Shown: positions 23,300-35,785 of the stretch, piece after piece | Position numbering within the stretch: the stretch's first letter is position 1 | Layout: the number at the start of each line of letters is the position of its first letter | DNA from: Nymphaea colorata | Lineage: Eukaryota; Streptophyta; Magnoliopsida; Nymphaeales; Nymphaeaceae | Length of the DNA: 64,000 nucleotides | Direction: 5' to 3' | Assembly: GCF_008831285.2 (NCBI RefSeq) | Contig: NC_045143.1 | Coordinates: 21,352,854-21,416,853, forward strand | Program-made: the position numbers and the translations under genes | The notes under the pieces: generated by a model | What the model was told of the DNA's origin: nothing | The model's input: only the letters and a program-made list of their open reading frames with translations | The model's database searches: none

Positions 23300-23536
23300 T
23301 CATTCTTTTGTGATTTTCTTCTCATTGATCCTTTGCATGATTTTTTGAAGGTTATCACTCTTCTTGTCTCGTGTACAACTTTTTCTCACAGGAATCCAGC
23401 AATGCTCCATCGGAAAATCAAAGTCATCTTTTGATTCGCCAGGGATGAGTTCAACCTCTGCAAGGCCATGATGGGGTACAGTTCTACAAAAGATTGAAGG
23501 CTCAATCTGGGATCCGCTGGCTATGAAAGGTAACAT
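23300..23536 (-). other. 78-codon frame of unknown origin
   Basis: The minus frame reads like protein (LAEVELIPGESKDDFDFPMEHCWIPV) but I recognise no family. The plus strand of the same interval has a plausible acceptor (TTTTCTCACAG before 23391) and donor (AAAG|GTAACA at 23529/23530), with an in-frame end reading GSIWDPLAMK. It could therefore be an exon of the plus-strand gene remnant seen at 27547-29082. Strand is undecided. Confidence 0.3.
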
Positions 23537-23587
23537 TCTCTTTTATTTTCCACATACACCTCATTTTTCATTTCATTACAATCTCTA

Positions 23588-26500
23588 GGGGCCGTTTGAT
23601 GGCCTAGAAATCTGGATTGGAAATATATTTCTGAAAATATATTTTCTGAAAAAAATAAATGGGAAAAATCTTTTGGATTACCATTTTGATGTGTGTGTGA
23701 TGATTGAGAAATATATTTCCAAAAATATATTTCTGAGTTTGATGATAAAGAAATATATTTTCAGATTTCTAGAAAATAATTCTTAGTTTGATAATCAGGA
23801 AACATTTTTCCAGATTACAGAAATTAAATAAATAACCACACCAAATAGATAATAACCAACAATGGCCAGTCTTTTTAGTACAAGAACAAAAATAACTGCA
23901 GTATGCAACAAGATACTGTAAATATAAACAGTATCAAATGTTTTAATCAACATCTACGCACAATTCATAAAACTGAACCATACTCATTGGATATATATGA
24001 GAATTTCACTATAAAGTATAGACAATAGATAAACCAGATACATATTCCCATCAGTGATGAAATTTTACATAAGTGTTCAGAAGAGCTTCAACATTAAATA
24101 CAAAGCCAAGTGCGTGTGTAGAGTATCCATAGAAGCAAGTACATATGTAGCTTCATGTACGCATCCACCATAACAAAAAGAAGCTCAACAAAATCAAATA
24201 TGCCCCTTGCACCACTTCGAACAAGACGACATACTTATGTCGGGGCTTCATCTTTAAACAAGACGTCATAACAGCTGATGAACTGAAAATGAAAATACAT
24301 ACTGTCTAATGGCAAGCATAAGGGCATAGCAAGTGCTGAACTAGAAATCAGTAACTAATGACATTGATACAGAAAATTCCAATGGTATTAGCACAAACAT
24401 AAGATTTAGTTGTTAAATTATGCAATTACTAAATGAATAATATTCAAAATAATGGAAGAAAGCAATTGACTTGTTGCATCAAAAATTGTAATGCAGTTTC
24501 GTCTCCAAGTTGCAAAAAGGTCCACTACATCATTAAAATATGTAAATAACAACTACTCTGAGTATGCATCAACAGTAATGAAGGATGTCAAAGAGAGGAA
24601 TCCATCTCAGCCATCTGGTTAAAAAGAAACATACATAATCGAGGCATTCTAATTCCAAAATACACAAATGTTTGGCATGGCATGCAGAAATGCAGTCTGA
24701 GATCTTCCTCGGGTTGTCTTCCTTTAAAAGTAATCAATGGTGTTTGCCCATGGGCTACCATCTCTTTGAAACTTTTTCATTTAGAAGATACCAGGTATGT
24801 GTTTTAGGCTTTTAGCAGTCCTTTCAGACGGCAAAAACATAAACTGAATTATTCAGATAAAGATATCATGCATAAGCCCATTTTATGATGTTTCATGAAT
24901 CCTTTTAGCTTTCGTGAATCAAACTGAACTCCCCTGTGGCAACATTCTATGAAGGGGATTTGCTGATCAACCTGCAATAAAACAAAAAGTTAGGAATCAA
25001 CTTGTTGATCATGTTTGCAATAAATTAAGAAGAGTTCTCCCAGCAGATGCCTTTCATTGGAACTTGCTGATCATGCCTTAACTAAGAATCCTCCCAAGAC
25101 GTTACATTTCATCTAGCCTGAATCCAATCGAGTCGAACCAAATAAGTGAGTTCAAAAATCTAAACTATTTGAGCAAATGTTAAAGACACAAGAAAATGCA
25201 GAATGAAGTGAATGTGCACTTTCCTTTATTATGGCCCATACCAGCAACCAACTTAAAAGAGTTAGAAGCGTAGCAAAAATCAATTTCATGCTGGTAATCT
25301 CGAAGACACCCATTACTAATCTGTGCGTGGAGAGAAAGAGAGACCAGGAGAGATCTGTACTTGGGAAGCATGCACTACCCATTACTATATGTATGCAGAG
25401 AGAGAGAGAGATCTGTACTTGGGAAACATGCACCTTCCCATTATGGTCTATAAGAACAGCCAACTTAAAAGAATTAGAAGCATAGCAGAAAAGCAAATTC
25501 ATGCTAATAATCTCGAAGCACCCATTCCCATTGTGGTGGGGGAGGAGGAGAGGCCTTCTGTTTTTACTAAGAAATGGTTATTGATGTCTGCAAGGTCATT
25601 CCAGATGTTTAGGTGAAAGGAAAAAGGAACATAGAAAGATTTAGTCTATATTCTGAATAAGATTGGGTTTATCCGAGCATTAGATATTTGAGTTGGGGAA
25701 CAACTAAAATTTATTAGTTGTACTAAGGATTTGCTCAATGTTTTTTCTACTCTTTCTCTAAAGTGTGTCATTAAATCAAATTTAATTTTCTTGAGAATTT
25801 ATTTTATGGACATTGGACAAAAATGATGGAAGTTATAACTACCCTATGATGTATGCATGTGCATGTATTATTTACAATACATTGATATGCATGTGAACTA
25901 TATTCTAAAAGATAGTGCATTGAAGCTTTTATGTTGCATGCCATGAAAGAGATGTCACTTATGGGATTCTTCAGTGATTGAGTCTTATCTTACAGGGCAG
26001 AGGTAGCTATGAAGATCATTCTGATATACTCCATCTTATTGTAGACCTTGTGGAGGCAAGCTGCTATGCTGACAACCCTGAATGGAGGTTAACATGATAC
26101 TGAACCTTAAAGTGAAAATTTAACTAGCTTAGCGATAGACACTTCTCATGAAAAGCTCTTAGTTCAATTATGAATAGTTTTAGTTATTTTATCCTATCTA
26201 ATCTGCATTTTCTCTCTAGTGTTGATGAACAAGTTGCCAAAGATATTCAACTCTTAGATTCTATTGCTGAAAAACAACACAAATATTTTCTGAAGAGTGC
26301 ATTCTGTTTCCAGCAGATGTTCAGATCCAATCGCTGTATCCGCTGTAGGTGTTAACCTACAAACACTGGAATGAGTTCATAAGTATTGTGATTTTCTTTT
26401 ATATTCACTGTCAGCTATGTATCTAAAACTTTTCCTATTCAGTAAATAAGAAAGCAGTAAAATCATTTGTTTGGAACAACACCAACATCAAAAAGAACGG

Positions 26501-27477
26501 CTTTCTCTTCAGAAATGACAGATTCCATCCATAGGACAGAAGAAAGGCAGGGCTTGATGAGTCTGTTCTAGCTCCAAGCTTTTTCAAAGAAAAAGACAGG
26601 AACATTCAATTGTCAAGCTAATTGGTAAGCACGAGTTAAGAAGTTAATGCATTTGCGAAGAAACCAGTCAACTACTAAATGTACAAACTTAACAAAATCA
26701 ATCTCTGCGACAAGAAACCCTCACAAAAGAAAAAGGGGATAGAGAAACAGACTGGACTTTCTATATGGAAGCCTCCTGGAAAAAAAGATTCTTTCACAGT
26801 AGGAGTCAAAATAGAAAAGGGATATCCAAAAATTCAGAGAGAAACGGAAAAAAAAATAAATACTATTCACCATTCATGTTCAAACACTAACCTATCCACG
26901 AAAACCTTGTAGATCTGCTCACAGAGTAACAATCGAGCCTCAATCTGTTGCTGCGGAGAGGAAGAGATGAATTCCTGTGCTACAGTAACAGGGCGAGCCA
27001 AAATCAGTGTTTCCTAACACAGAAGCCGCTGCACAAACAACAGATGAAGAGACGAGGGCTTCTTCTTCAGCAAGGGTGAGAGAGACGAGGAGGGGATCAG
27101 GAGAGTGAGGGCAGAGGGACAACGAGGGAAGCAGGAGAGTGAGAGGTGAGAGAGACGACTAGGGAGCAGGAGAGTGAGAGGGCGAGAGAGACAACGACCA
27201 GCAGGCAGAACGGAGGCGACAGAGGCAGCACAGGCCTGCGGCAGGAGGGAGAGGGAGGCGGTGGTGGGTGGGAGGTGATGCGTGGGTGCCCTAATGGGCA
27301 AAAAATAAAACCGGCAAAATGTTTCCACCCGGTGGAAACATTTTCCAAAAAAAAAATTCTGGAAATGTGTTTAACGGTTATAATTTTCATTCCACCTTTG
27401 ATGGAATGAGAAAAATTTTGAATATTTGAAAATTTTCTCCATGGCTACAGGATATTGCCAGGCCATCAAACGGCCCC
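23588..27477. mobile_element. 3.9 kb TIR DNA transposon, non-autonomous (PIF/Harbinger- or Tourist-like)
   Basis: The left end GGGGCCGTTTGATGGCC and the right end GGCCATCAAACGGCCCC are perfect inverts. Counting the flanking CTCTA/TAGAG, the match is 23 bp with no mismatch. A TA or CTA target duplication is possible but ambiguous because the flanks are palindromic. Subterminal DNA repeats AAATATATTT and TTTGATRATMA words. No DDE transposase frame was found. The right part (27000-27290, minus strand) is a CT-rich stretch like a plant 5' leader, followed by a short protein-like run (IEARLLLCEQIYKVFVD, near 26940-26890) with a possible donor. This may be a captured exon. Confidence 0.6.
25215..25530. 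repeat. Local duplication inside the TIR element
   Basis: The phrase around CAACTTAAAAGARTTAGAAGC with its following 60 bp occurs at about 25249 and 25458. Between them, GAGATCTGTACTTGGGAARC occurs twice (25352 and 25408). The several overlapping frames here, on both strands, are consequences of this repeat. Confidence 0.6.
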
Positions 27478-27546
27478 TAGAGTTTTTTTCGGAAACCCAA
27501 TCTCTGTTCTGTGACTTTTCTTGCCATTTTCTTTTGTCATATTTAG

Positions 27547-29082
27547 GAATACCTAATTTTGAAGCATATTAAGAAATATTGCAAGCTTTTCGACTTTTAA
27601 GAACCAAAAGCCGAACTGATGATTCCCTATGCAATCCATCTCCTGCAGTTCATAGAGGTAGGTTTCCAAGATAAGGATAGGTATACTCTCTACGACTTCC
27701 TTTCCAACCAATTTATATGGCAACCATCTACATTATCCATTTACACATGAGTGGGATTTTTTATACACCATTTTTTGCATTGGGGGCATTTTTTTGATCT
27801 GAAATATAAATTAGTCCACATTCTGCACACTAAATGAACATGTATAAACATTTAATGGGGTAACCTTTTCATTGAATAGAAGACTTGTTTTTTTTTTTGT
27901 TTTCTATTGGTCATTGTCTAAATAAACAGTGGAAAGAAACCAAAAAGCTTCTTGTCTTGTCTTTTTCTTTTCTTTTCTAGCTTCCTTCATTTGATAGGAA
28001 ATAATCAAACCTCTTCACATGTGAAGTCAGACTTTTGAAACGTGATTCTTTATGTGCATATACATTTTATTTCACCAATTTAATTTATATAAGTGAAATG
28101 AGTTGCGTTTTTTTCGTTTTTCATTCTTCGTTTTTTAAATATGTTTTTTAATTTTTAAATGGCAATTCATTTTCTCTGTTTTTTTTTTGCACTTTTCGAA
28201 AATAATGTGCTTTTTGTATACACACACAAAAGGACGCAGTGGCATCATAAAAATCCTAGGTGAGAAAACATGCATTGCATTTGTAGGAGTTGGTGTCTAG
28301 TCATAGTACTAAGTTAAATCTTGGTTTACGTTTTCCAATCACTAGGCTGTTCTTATCATGCTGAACATTTTGAATCAGCCTTTGTGAACATATAACCAAA
28401 CTGCTTATGTGAGACTTTGTTCACAAATATTCGTCAGCTTTAATACCACAGTCCTTTTCGAGCATTGGTTTAGTGTCAAGGATACTTGATGGTCTCATGA
28501 AAATGTTTGCAATTCTGGTGGAGTGTGCAGCATCATGAAAATTATCTGAGCATGTCTGAATTGGAACACATTGCAAAGGTAATTGTAAGATTCCTGGCTG
28601 GCTGAATCATTTTGACCTTTTGTCTATCACATAGTGGACCTCTGTATGCATCTGGCTAGTGACTATGGCTAACATGGGATTATATTTCTTAGCACCTAGA
28701 CTTAACAGCCATTTTCTTTTGTCAAAAGAAATATGATGATATGACTTTCATGAAGTATTTTGAGGTATAGTGTTTTCATCATAAGCATAAAATTATTTGC
28801 AATAGAACTGCTTGAGAGCTAGTCTTCAGAATGTGAGCATGTGTTGGTTTGTCTTTCTTTTATTTTTTCATTGGGGGGGGGGGGGGTTGTGTTGGTGGTG
28901 TTGGGGGAGAGAGAGAGAGAGAGAGAATAAGCCTATTTAAAAGCTTATAAGATGATAATGGTTTTGCTGTAACATGAGCATGTTCGATGTTTCTTCCTAA
29001 TAGGTTGATCTTGTTTGTTGTATCATGAAAATGTTTGATGCTTTCTTCCTAATAGGATGATATTGGTTCTACAACATACATG
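27547..29082 (+). pseudogene. Unidentified gene remnant with four short phase-0 exon-like blocks
   Basis: Four blocks have AG before and GT after, and all are multiples of three: 27547-27657 (37 codons, EYLILKHIKKYCKLFDF, stop, EPKAELMIPYAIHLLQFIE), 28531-28578 (HHENYLSMSELEHIAK), 28729-28764 (KYDDMTFMKYFE) and 29056-29082 (DDIGSTTYM). The consistent phase and splice context argue for a real gene interrupted by a TAA in the first block. I do not recognise the family. A frame at 29123-29344 follows and runs into the hAT at 29334. The TIR element 23588-27477 lies directly upstream and may sit in one of its introns. Confidence 0.4.
28873..28926. repeat. Poly-G tract followed by (GA)n
   Basis: About 15 consecutive G, a short G/T-rich spacer, then about ten GA units. 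Such a run is prone to sequencing error. Confidence 0.85.
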
Positions 29083-29333
29083 GTGAGCACTGCAGGTAGA
29101 CTTTTAGTTCATTCAAGTTGCCTTGTCATACTGGGTGAACTATGGTGGTAAAGAGTTTGAAGCAGTTGAGAACTGTGGAGGTAATCATCTACGTTGCATC
29201 AAGAAGAAAGAAGAACTTCAAAAATTACTCAACAGGAAAATAGAAGGGAAAGTTGCAAAAAAAAGCATCTGTCTTTCTACTTTGAAGCATCTATCTCTCT
29301 ACTTTGAAATGCTTTTCCATGTTACCTCCAAAT

Positions 29334-30289
29334 CAATGTTGTAAGAAGCGTATGCCTCACACACAAAAAAAAACGCGACTCAAAGCGTTTTTTAGAAAAA
29401 ATGCCTTGAGGCAGGGCCTTGGGTGCACGCATCCCAGAAGCATGCACCTCATTTAATACAGGCGTATGCCTCCATCCATGGTGCTCCGTTCTTGAGGCAT
29501 ACGCCTCAGGGAAAGTGTTGAAAAAAGTAATGCTATATGTTTGTAATTTTTGAAATAAAGGTAAGAACATTGTTTTTTTTTCTTTACTTACTATTATATT
29601 TTGTTATGTATTATTGTTTTTATATGAAGGTAAAACAATAATAGAAGATTTACAACATGATAGTTTTGATGATGAAGCAACTGAAGAGGAAGATGAACTT
29701 ATTCAATATATGTATGGTTCAAATGATGATAAATTGTCATCTATTACAGAATATGAAAATGATGAAGATACGATTGGCCAATCGCCTACAAAAATTATTT
29801 GAACTTTCTTAAATATCACTTGATAATTACACAAATTAGTTATTTTTTAATTTTTGTACATATACACATTTCAATATGCTTATATTATTGTCCACCAATA
29901 CTTCTTATTTACTTATTCTCTTAATTAATATTATCATCTGAATTTTGGTTTTCCTAGTTTTGGTTATTTGTTTTTCAGTGATAGTTCTATGACCTGTTTA
30001 GGACAGGTCATGCTTCTATGCCAATTATGCAAGCACTCTTTGCACTATGTATGTTATGACATTGTATTTGTTTGGATTTGCAAATTATTGTAGTTTGCAT
30101 ATATTGTGTATTAGTTTTTATTGATATGCTTAGTATTGTAGTCATTTTTTTCAGTTTTGATGTTATTTTATAAATATTATATAATTCACAAGCTTGTCTG
30201 TGAAGCTACACTTCAACTAACACCTCACCTCGCCTCGCCTCATGAGAGGCTGAACGTATCGCATCACCTTATTGCCTTTTACAACGTTG
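29334..30289 (+). mobile_element. 956 bp hAT deletion derivative with target duplication
   Basis: Begins CAATGTTGTAAGAAGC and ends CTTTTACAACGTTG. Flanking octamers are CTCCAAAT (29326-29333) and CTTCAAAT (30290-30297), 7 of 8 identical. The left 179 bp correspond to 8939-9113 and the rest to 12431-12844 plus 19430-19778. About 3.3 kb of transposase-coding DNA is deleted, with the junction at 29512/29513. The surviving frame 29614-29802 encodes only the acidic transposase tail (62 codons). It needs transposase from another copy to move. Confidence 0.8.
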
Positions 30290-30297
30290 CTTCAAAT

Positions 30298-32930
30298 ACC
30301 ATCAAGTTGTTCTTCTTGAGAGTACGGTGCCACTTTTTCTTAGTAACTTGATCCGGCAACACCCAACTAGAAGTTTCTCTTGTTCTCCGCCTTTTCCTCT
30401 GCAATACAATATGCATGATGCCGGTAGGTATGGTCATGAAGGGTTTGCATGTAATTGATGTCTAGCAATGTTAAAATGACTTGTACATGACCTAAAAAAT
30501 CCTTAGATGAACTATAATGTCTCCCACCAGGCATGCCATCTATTTTCTCCCCTACCCTGAATGGGGAGTAGCATGAAGCCGAAAATTTGAGATTTGGATA
30601 TTAGAAAAATTGCAAGAGAAAGGGATCCGCCTACTGGTACGATGTCTAACCATGTCTCCCCGCCTTTAACATGGATAATTGGACCTAAGACTAAGCATTT
30701 CTCAAAAGTTGTACAAGTCATTTGATTGATGCATTATATATGTTTGTGCATAAGGGTTTGAAATTTGATTTTGAAGTTCATTTGAACTTAATTTTGAACA
30801 ACCAACTTTTTGACCATGTTTTAGATAAAATGAAATGGATTTTAAACAAGTTATTTGAAAATCTAATTGGTTTTGACAAGTTATTTAGAAACTCAACTTG
30901 TTTTAGAAATTTGGGCAAATTCTTTTGAATTTTGGCAAAATTGAAAATTGTTCAAGATTGATTCTAGTTGGGACCATTGATTTTATCTAAAAATTTGAGA
31001 GTTAAGGAAATTTGGTTCGAAATTATATTTGTAAATTGAGGATCTGATTTGTAAATAGTTGAAAATTGGAGTTTTAGTTCGTGAACTTGAAGTTAATATG
31101 CAATCTTGGATCAAAATTTTGAACTTAGTTTAAAGTAAATTAAAAAATGAACTTGACTTAAATAGTTGATTTAGCTTGAAAAAATGGATCAATTGATCAA
31201 ATTTGAAAATTGGTTGATCAAAAGATAGGAATTTTGAATTGAAATTGTACCGAATTCTCTTTTAAAGAAGATTTTCAATTTTTCAAGTAAAGCTTGTTTT
31301 TGGAAAAAAAGGGATTCCAATATTTTATAGAAAAGTTTTATGTTCCAAATATATTTGTTGGTTAGATTGATAGGATTCTTGTATTTTCTTTTCAAAACTA
31401 AGTGAGATTCCAAATTCTTTGTTGCAATATAGCTCGGTCATGTTTTGTAACTTGAATTGTTTCACTTACTTTCTAGAGCTCGTGCATGTGTGTATGAATT
31501 AGATAAGTGAATGCATGCATGAATTAAGAAAATAAACTATATGAGTGCATACATTCTTCACTCTCACTAACTCTCCATGCATCTACACGTGTTAATTTTT
31601 TATTCCATCATACATGCATTCATGAAATAAAGAGCCAATTTATATTAAATTGGATATGTAGTACAATGTCTAGGCTATACTTGGTATTGGATCAAGTATA
31701 ACTACTACAATACAGTCTATAAGGTTGACATAGATAAAATTCTTAAACTTGAAAGTGAAACAGACCATGTAAATGTATGCACTGATTTAATGGTTGCAAA
31801 TTAAGAAATGTCTACTTTGGAGATCTTTCTTCAAAGTAAAATGTAATTTCATAGATTAAATATTGAAATTGATGACACATATATACATATTTTGAATATA
31901 TACATCTATTTTTCCATTAAAGTACATGTTGGAATGCAAATGGGATCGTAGAAGCAATGTTTACTCCAAATTTGGTTTTAAATCTCAAGGCTATGCAAAT
32001 TAGTATAGTATGTTGAGAGAATTTGATAAAATTTCTATTGCCAGTTTTGTGAATTTTAATTACAGCTTTTGGCTGAAATTTTGTGATGTATTAATTTGAA
32101 AACCAAACCAATTGCAAAATTGAAAAATGTAAAGTCGAAATCATGAATATCAGCCATATTAGAAGCTACTCTCTACAGTGCTGATTAGGCAAGACTAGGG
32201 ATTCGGTCTAATTTCATAGACATTGACAAATTAGTAGCTTCCTTTGAGCTGAAACAAGTATTTTAGGATCTCAAACTTTATGTTCCAAGATTCTTTGAAA
32301 AATCAAATTCTAGGTTTTAAAAATACATATATATACCACTTCATCAGCCTGATTTCAATGTTGTAGTTTGAGCATCAAGATTCTAAATAGTTTATTTTCT
32401 TAAGAACTATATGAGTGCATACATTCTCTGGCTTTCAAGGTTTAAAAACTATATGATGCATACATTCTTCAAATTTTGCTCAATCTTGAAAGCAATCTCC
32501 TTTAGATTAGCTTAAGGATGTGACCCTTAACCTAATCTTGAAAGAATAATATCCATTTTCATATGAGATGATATATATATATATACACACGTAAATGTCG
32601 CTTTTTGAATTAAAAAGATTGAGTGAAGGGCCGCATAACACATGAACAGTGATAGTTTATGGCTGGGATTTTACATCAAAGGGGTTGAAGGCATGGCTTC
32701 TAACCTCCTTGACCACCTCTCTCAAAAGAAACTACAGAAAATTATGAGAAATATAGATTGAAATGGAAGAAGATCAGTGGATCATCTCAACCAATTATTC
32801 ATTATGTAAGGGTGGATCTCATCTACAATAATGAATCTGTCCCTAAGAAGCTTTTGAGAAGGGAAAATGCATGCATTGAAACATTTAAATAAAAATTCTC
32901 TCATTTGGAGACTAACTCAACCAACCAGAA
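30298..32930. other. AT-rich DNA without a gene
   Basis: Low-complexity TTGAAATTTGATTTTGAA-like wording over 30740-31150 yields a 68-codon frame (30722-30928) that is compositional. A phrase CTATATGAGTGCATACATTC recurs near 31538 and 32408 and, with a base missing, near 32450, so some dispersed duplication has occurred. Confidence 0.5.
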
Positions 32931-33930
32931 AAAGAGCAGTGGCAGTGGCGTTCTGGAGCTGCGGCAGAGGTAGAGCCTACTCAGGAAGAGCTTGCCGGTG
33001 GTGAGGTTTTTGTGGGCGGTGATGGGGTAGCTAGCATCCCACGATTCACCAGAAAGCTCATTGGAGTGATGTGTGGGTTGCTGGAAGAGTGGCTCCTCTC
33101 ATTGGGAGAGCTCCACCTGTGGGTGGTAGAGATGCTACCGTGGACTGATAGCTATGGCAGTGGAATTCAGGCAATGGTCACCGGTTTCAAGTTGAGCACT
33201 GCCCCTAAACAAATAGTTCAGAACAAGAAACAAGACAACATTAATGCAGGAATAAATGAACTTGTTAAATAAGAGATAGAAAGTAGAGGGTGCCATGTTG
33301 ACATGGGATGACGTGATGCTGATGTGGTGCCAAGGTGGAAGGTGTGGGGGCTAACTGTGCGCTAGGCTAGATCCTGCACAAAGAAAGGCCAGCTTAAGTA
33401 GCTAGCACCGCATGGACTGGCTGGGGAAGTGCCTTGAGCAAACTGGGAGAGGAGCACGGCCCTTGGTTTGGTTGGGCCAGTAATCTGCTTTGGGTCGAAC
33501 CTCTGGTGGCATGTTGCCATAGTCTCTGGTCAATGGTGGCCAGCTCAGTCTGAGTCATCCTAGAAGCTGGGCTGATTGCCTAGGGCAGCAAATCAGCCCT
33601 CTAAGTGATCAAATGTCGTAAAAAAAAAGGATGAATTTGGATCAGCTGGCATACCCATGCCATGTGGCAATCTCTGGGGTCTGCTAGTGGCATCCTTAGG
33701 CACTGGCTGGTCCTACATGGCATTGGGCAGGTCAGGCCCTAGCTATTTATTGGCCAGGTTGCCTTTAAGCGCCCCAACTTCCCTCCCTAGTTGGCAAAGG
33801 GCACCAAGGTGGAGGGCATTAATGGTTCCACACAGAATTTGGGGGTGATGTCAAGTCCACTATGGAGGAGCCAGGAGGTCGACCTCTTGAGCGGCCTCAT
33901 CTAGGCCAAGTGGCCATATAGGTGAAGGTA
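32930..33930. other. GC-richer block, unidentified
   Basis: Composition changes abruptly to G-rich (GGTGGC, GGGCTGG words). Frames at 33012-33272 and 33657-33848 are Gly/Leu/Trp-rich and show no family signature. It is possibly the interior of a decayed retroelement; no protease, RT or integrase motif was seen. Confidence 0.35.
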
Positions 33931-35270
33931 AGTTTTGAAAGTCATGAGCATGCACAAGCACAATCAGTGAACTCTAATACGATGTTGCCAAAGATGGAGA
34001 GTTAAAACCATGGGAGAAACAAACATTTTTTTTCGATCAATGCTTAAATTGAAAGGGTTTGTATGGGATTCTAAATGTAAGTGAACATGAATAAATCACT
34101 CTCAATTCTAAGTCCTAATGCACACAACACTATTAAATGGTTCTGAACCAAAGTACTCTACTTAGAGGTTTGCATGAATCTGTAGCAACTATTTGGATTG
34201 ACATCTCGCATAGTGTTCAAAATCAACTGTGATATTTTTTGCATATATGTACATTTATGCATTTGGATCTTGGTTTGGGATATGGTTCTGAGATTCAAAT
34301 CATGATATCCATAGAAGATTCTAGATGATAGGTATGGGCATGGATCTAAGATTCAGATCAAGATCTAAATCCATAGAAAGTTTCTACAAAATGGATCTCA
34401 AGAGATTTGGATTAGAATTCTAGATAAGAGATCTGCTTGACAATAGTTCGTAGATCTAAAATTGTTGATGTAAACATTTTAATTGATGCTTCAAATACCA
34501 TAACGTCAAGTATATCTAGCAAATAGACTAAGTGCAAAATGACATTATTGCAGATGAAATTGTTGTTTTACCCTTGGGCATGGGTAAGAGATTTAAAATG
34601 AAATGACTTTTTGCCCTTGGGTGAAGATTTGGGCCATCTATTATGTGTTTGCAATAATTTCAAGTTGGAGCTTTGATGATTTAATAATGACAAACTTGAC
34701 GACGTTAAGTATATATGACATATAGTCCTAGGTTCATGTAGAAAATATGGATTAGAAAAAAATTGATTGGTTTACTCCTTGTGTAGATTTTGAACTCAAA
34801 TAAGCATAAATCATGGATTTGACTTTGCTTAAAGCTCTAGGAATCAAAGAAAGCCATAAACTAACGTGTATGAGACATATGTCCTATGTTTGTGTAGAAG
34901 AATATGGCTTAAAAGAAAATGACTGTTGTGTCCCTATGTGTAATTCTGAAGCTCCGGGTGAGTTTGGCATGTCTGATTAGACCGCCTATATGCCTATTTC
35001 TAGATTGGCTTTAGTTAAAATATTACTAAAAAATCCTCCAACATTGTTCTAAAAATCAAATTTTCTAAAATTTACAAGCTGTTAATGTCATATATATAAA
35101 GAGAAACATAGAAGATATTCAAAAATTAGGTTATGATCGTCATCTTCACTAGTTGAGTTGCAGGCCTTAGATCAGCCATTTACAGGTAAGGATATGTTGA
35201 AAGATCAGAAAGTTTTGCTCTGAGTTAACTGAATTAAGCTCGATAGATGTTTACAGAGTGTAGCAAGTAT
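33930..35270. other. AT-rich DNA, no gene
   Basis: Contains repeated wording such as TATATGACATAT and TTGCCCTTGGGTG/ TACCCTTGGGCATG (34569, 34613), indicating degraded repeats. Nothing codes. Confidence 0.5.
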
Positions 35271-35279
35271 TATGAATGA

Positions 35280-35785
35280 GTTCCAGGACCTTCAATACTG
35301 AATTGAATCAAATTGGGTATGAATATACTCAAACCCAAAAACTAAGAAAAGATAGATTCATGATAAATACGATTTTGGCTCAATTATAGCTCACTCTATT
35401 AGGTTGAGGTCAAATTCAGCTTAAATCCAACAAAAAAAAAAGAGGGAGAGAGAGAGAGAGAGAATGAGCTTTAGGACCTTCCAAACTAAAATGAACTCAG
35501 ATGGCTTCATAAATGAACTCAAACCAAACTAAAAGATATAGATTTATACATGATAAACATGATCCTAGCTCAGTTTCAGCTCACTCCACTAGGTTGAGCT
35601 CAAACGCCTTAAAAACAAAAAAGAGAGTGAAGTTCGGATTTTGCTACAAAATTGAACTCAAACCAAGATGAATAAACTCAAACCAAACTTGGGGAGGGTA
35701 GATTTATAAATGATAAATATGATTCTAGTTTGGTTTGAGCTAACTCAACTCGGTTGCACTATAACTTAATTCGAACAATGCTACG
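35280..35785. repeat. Three degenerate tandem units of about 160-180 bp
   Basis: Each unit runs from a GAGYTYYAGGACCTTC-like or related phrase through GATAGATTYATRMATGATAAAYA to AGCTCACTCYACTAGGTTGAG. Units start near 35280, 35467 and 35630. A (GA)n run at about 35443-35462 separates units 1 and 2. Confidence 0.55.

Noticed and set aside
25152-25616. Four overlapping frames up to 116 codons
   Set aside because: They overlap a local direct duplication on both strands and show no family signature.
27014-27409. Overlapping Ser/Pro/Leu-rich and Arg/Glu-rich frames
   Set aside because: Products of a purine/pyrimidine-biased stretch; open on both strands.
30722-30928. 68-codon Asn/Leu/Phe-rich frame
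   Set aside because: Sits in monotonous TTTGAAATTTGA-like DNA; no homology signature.
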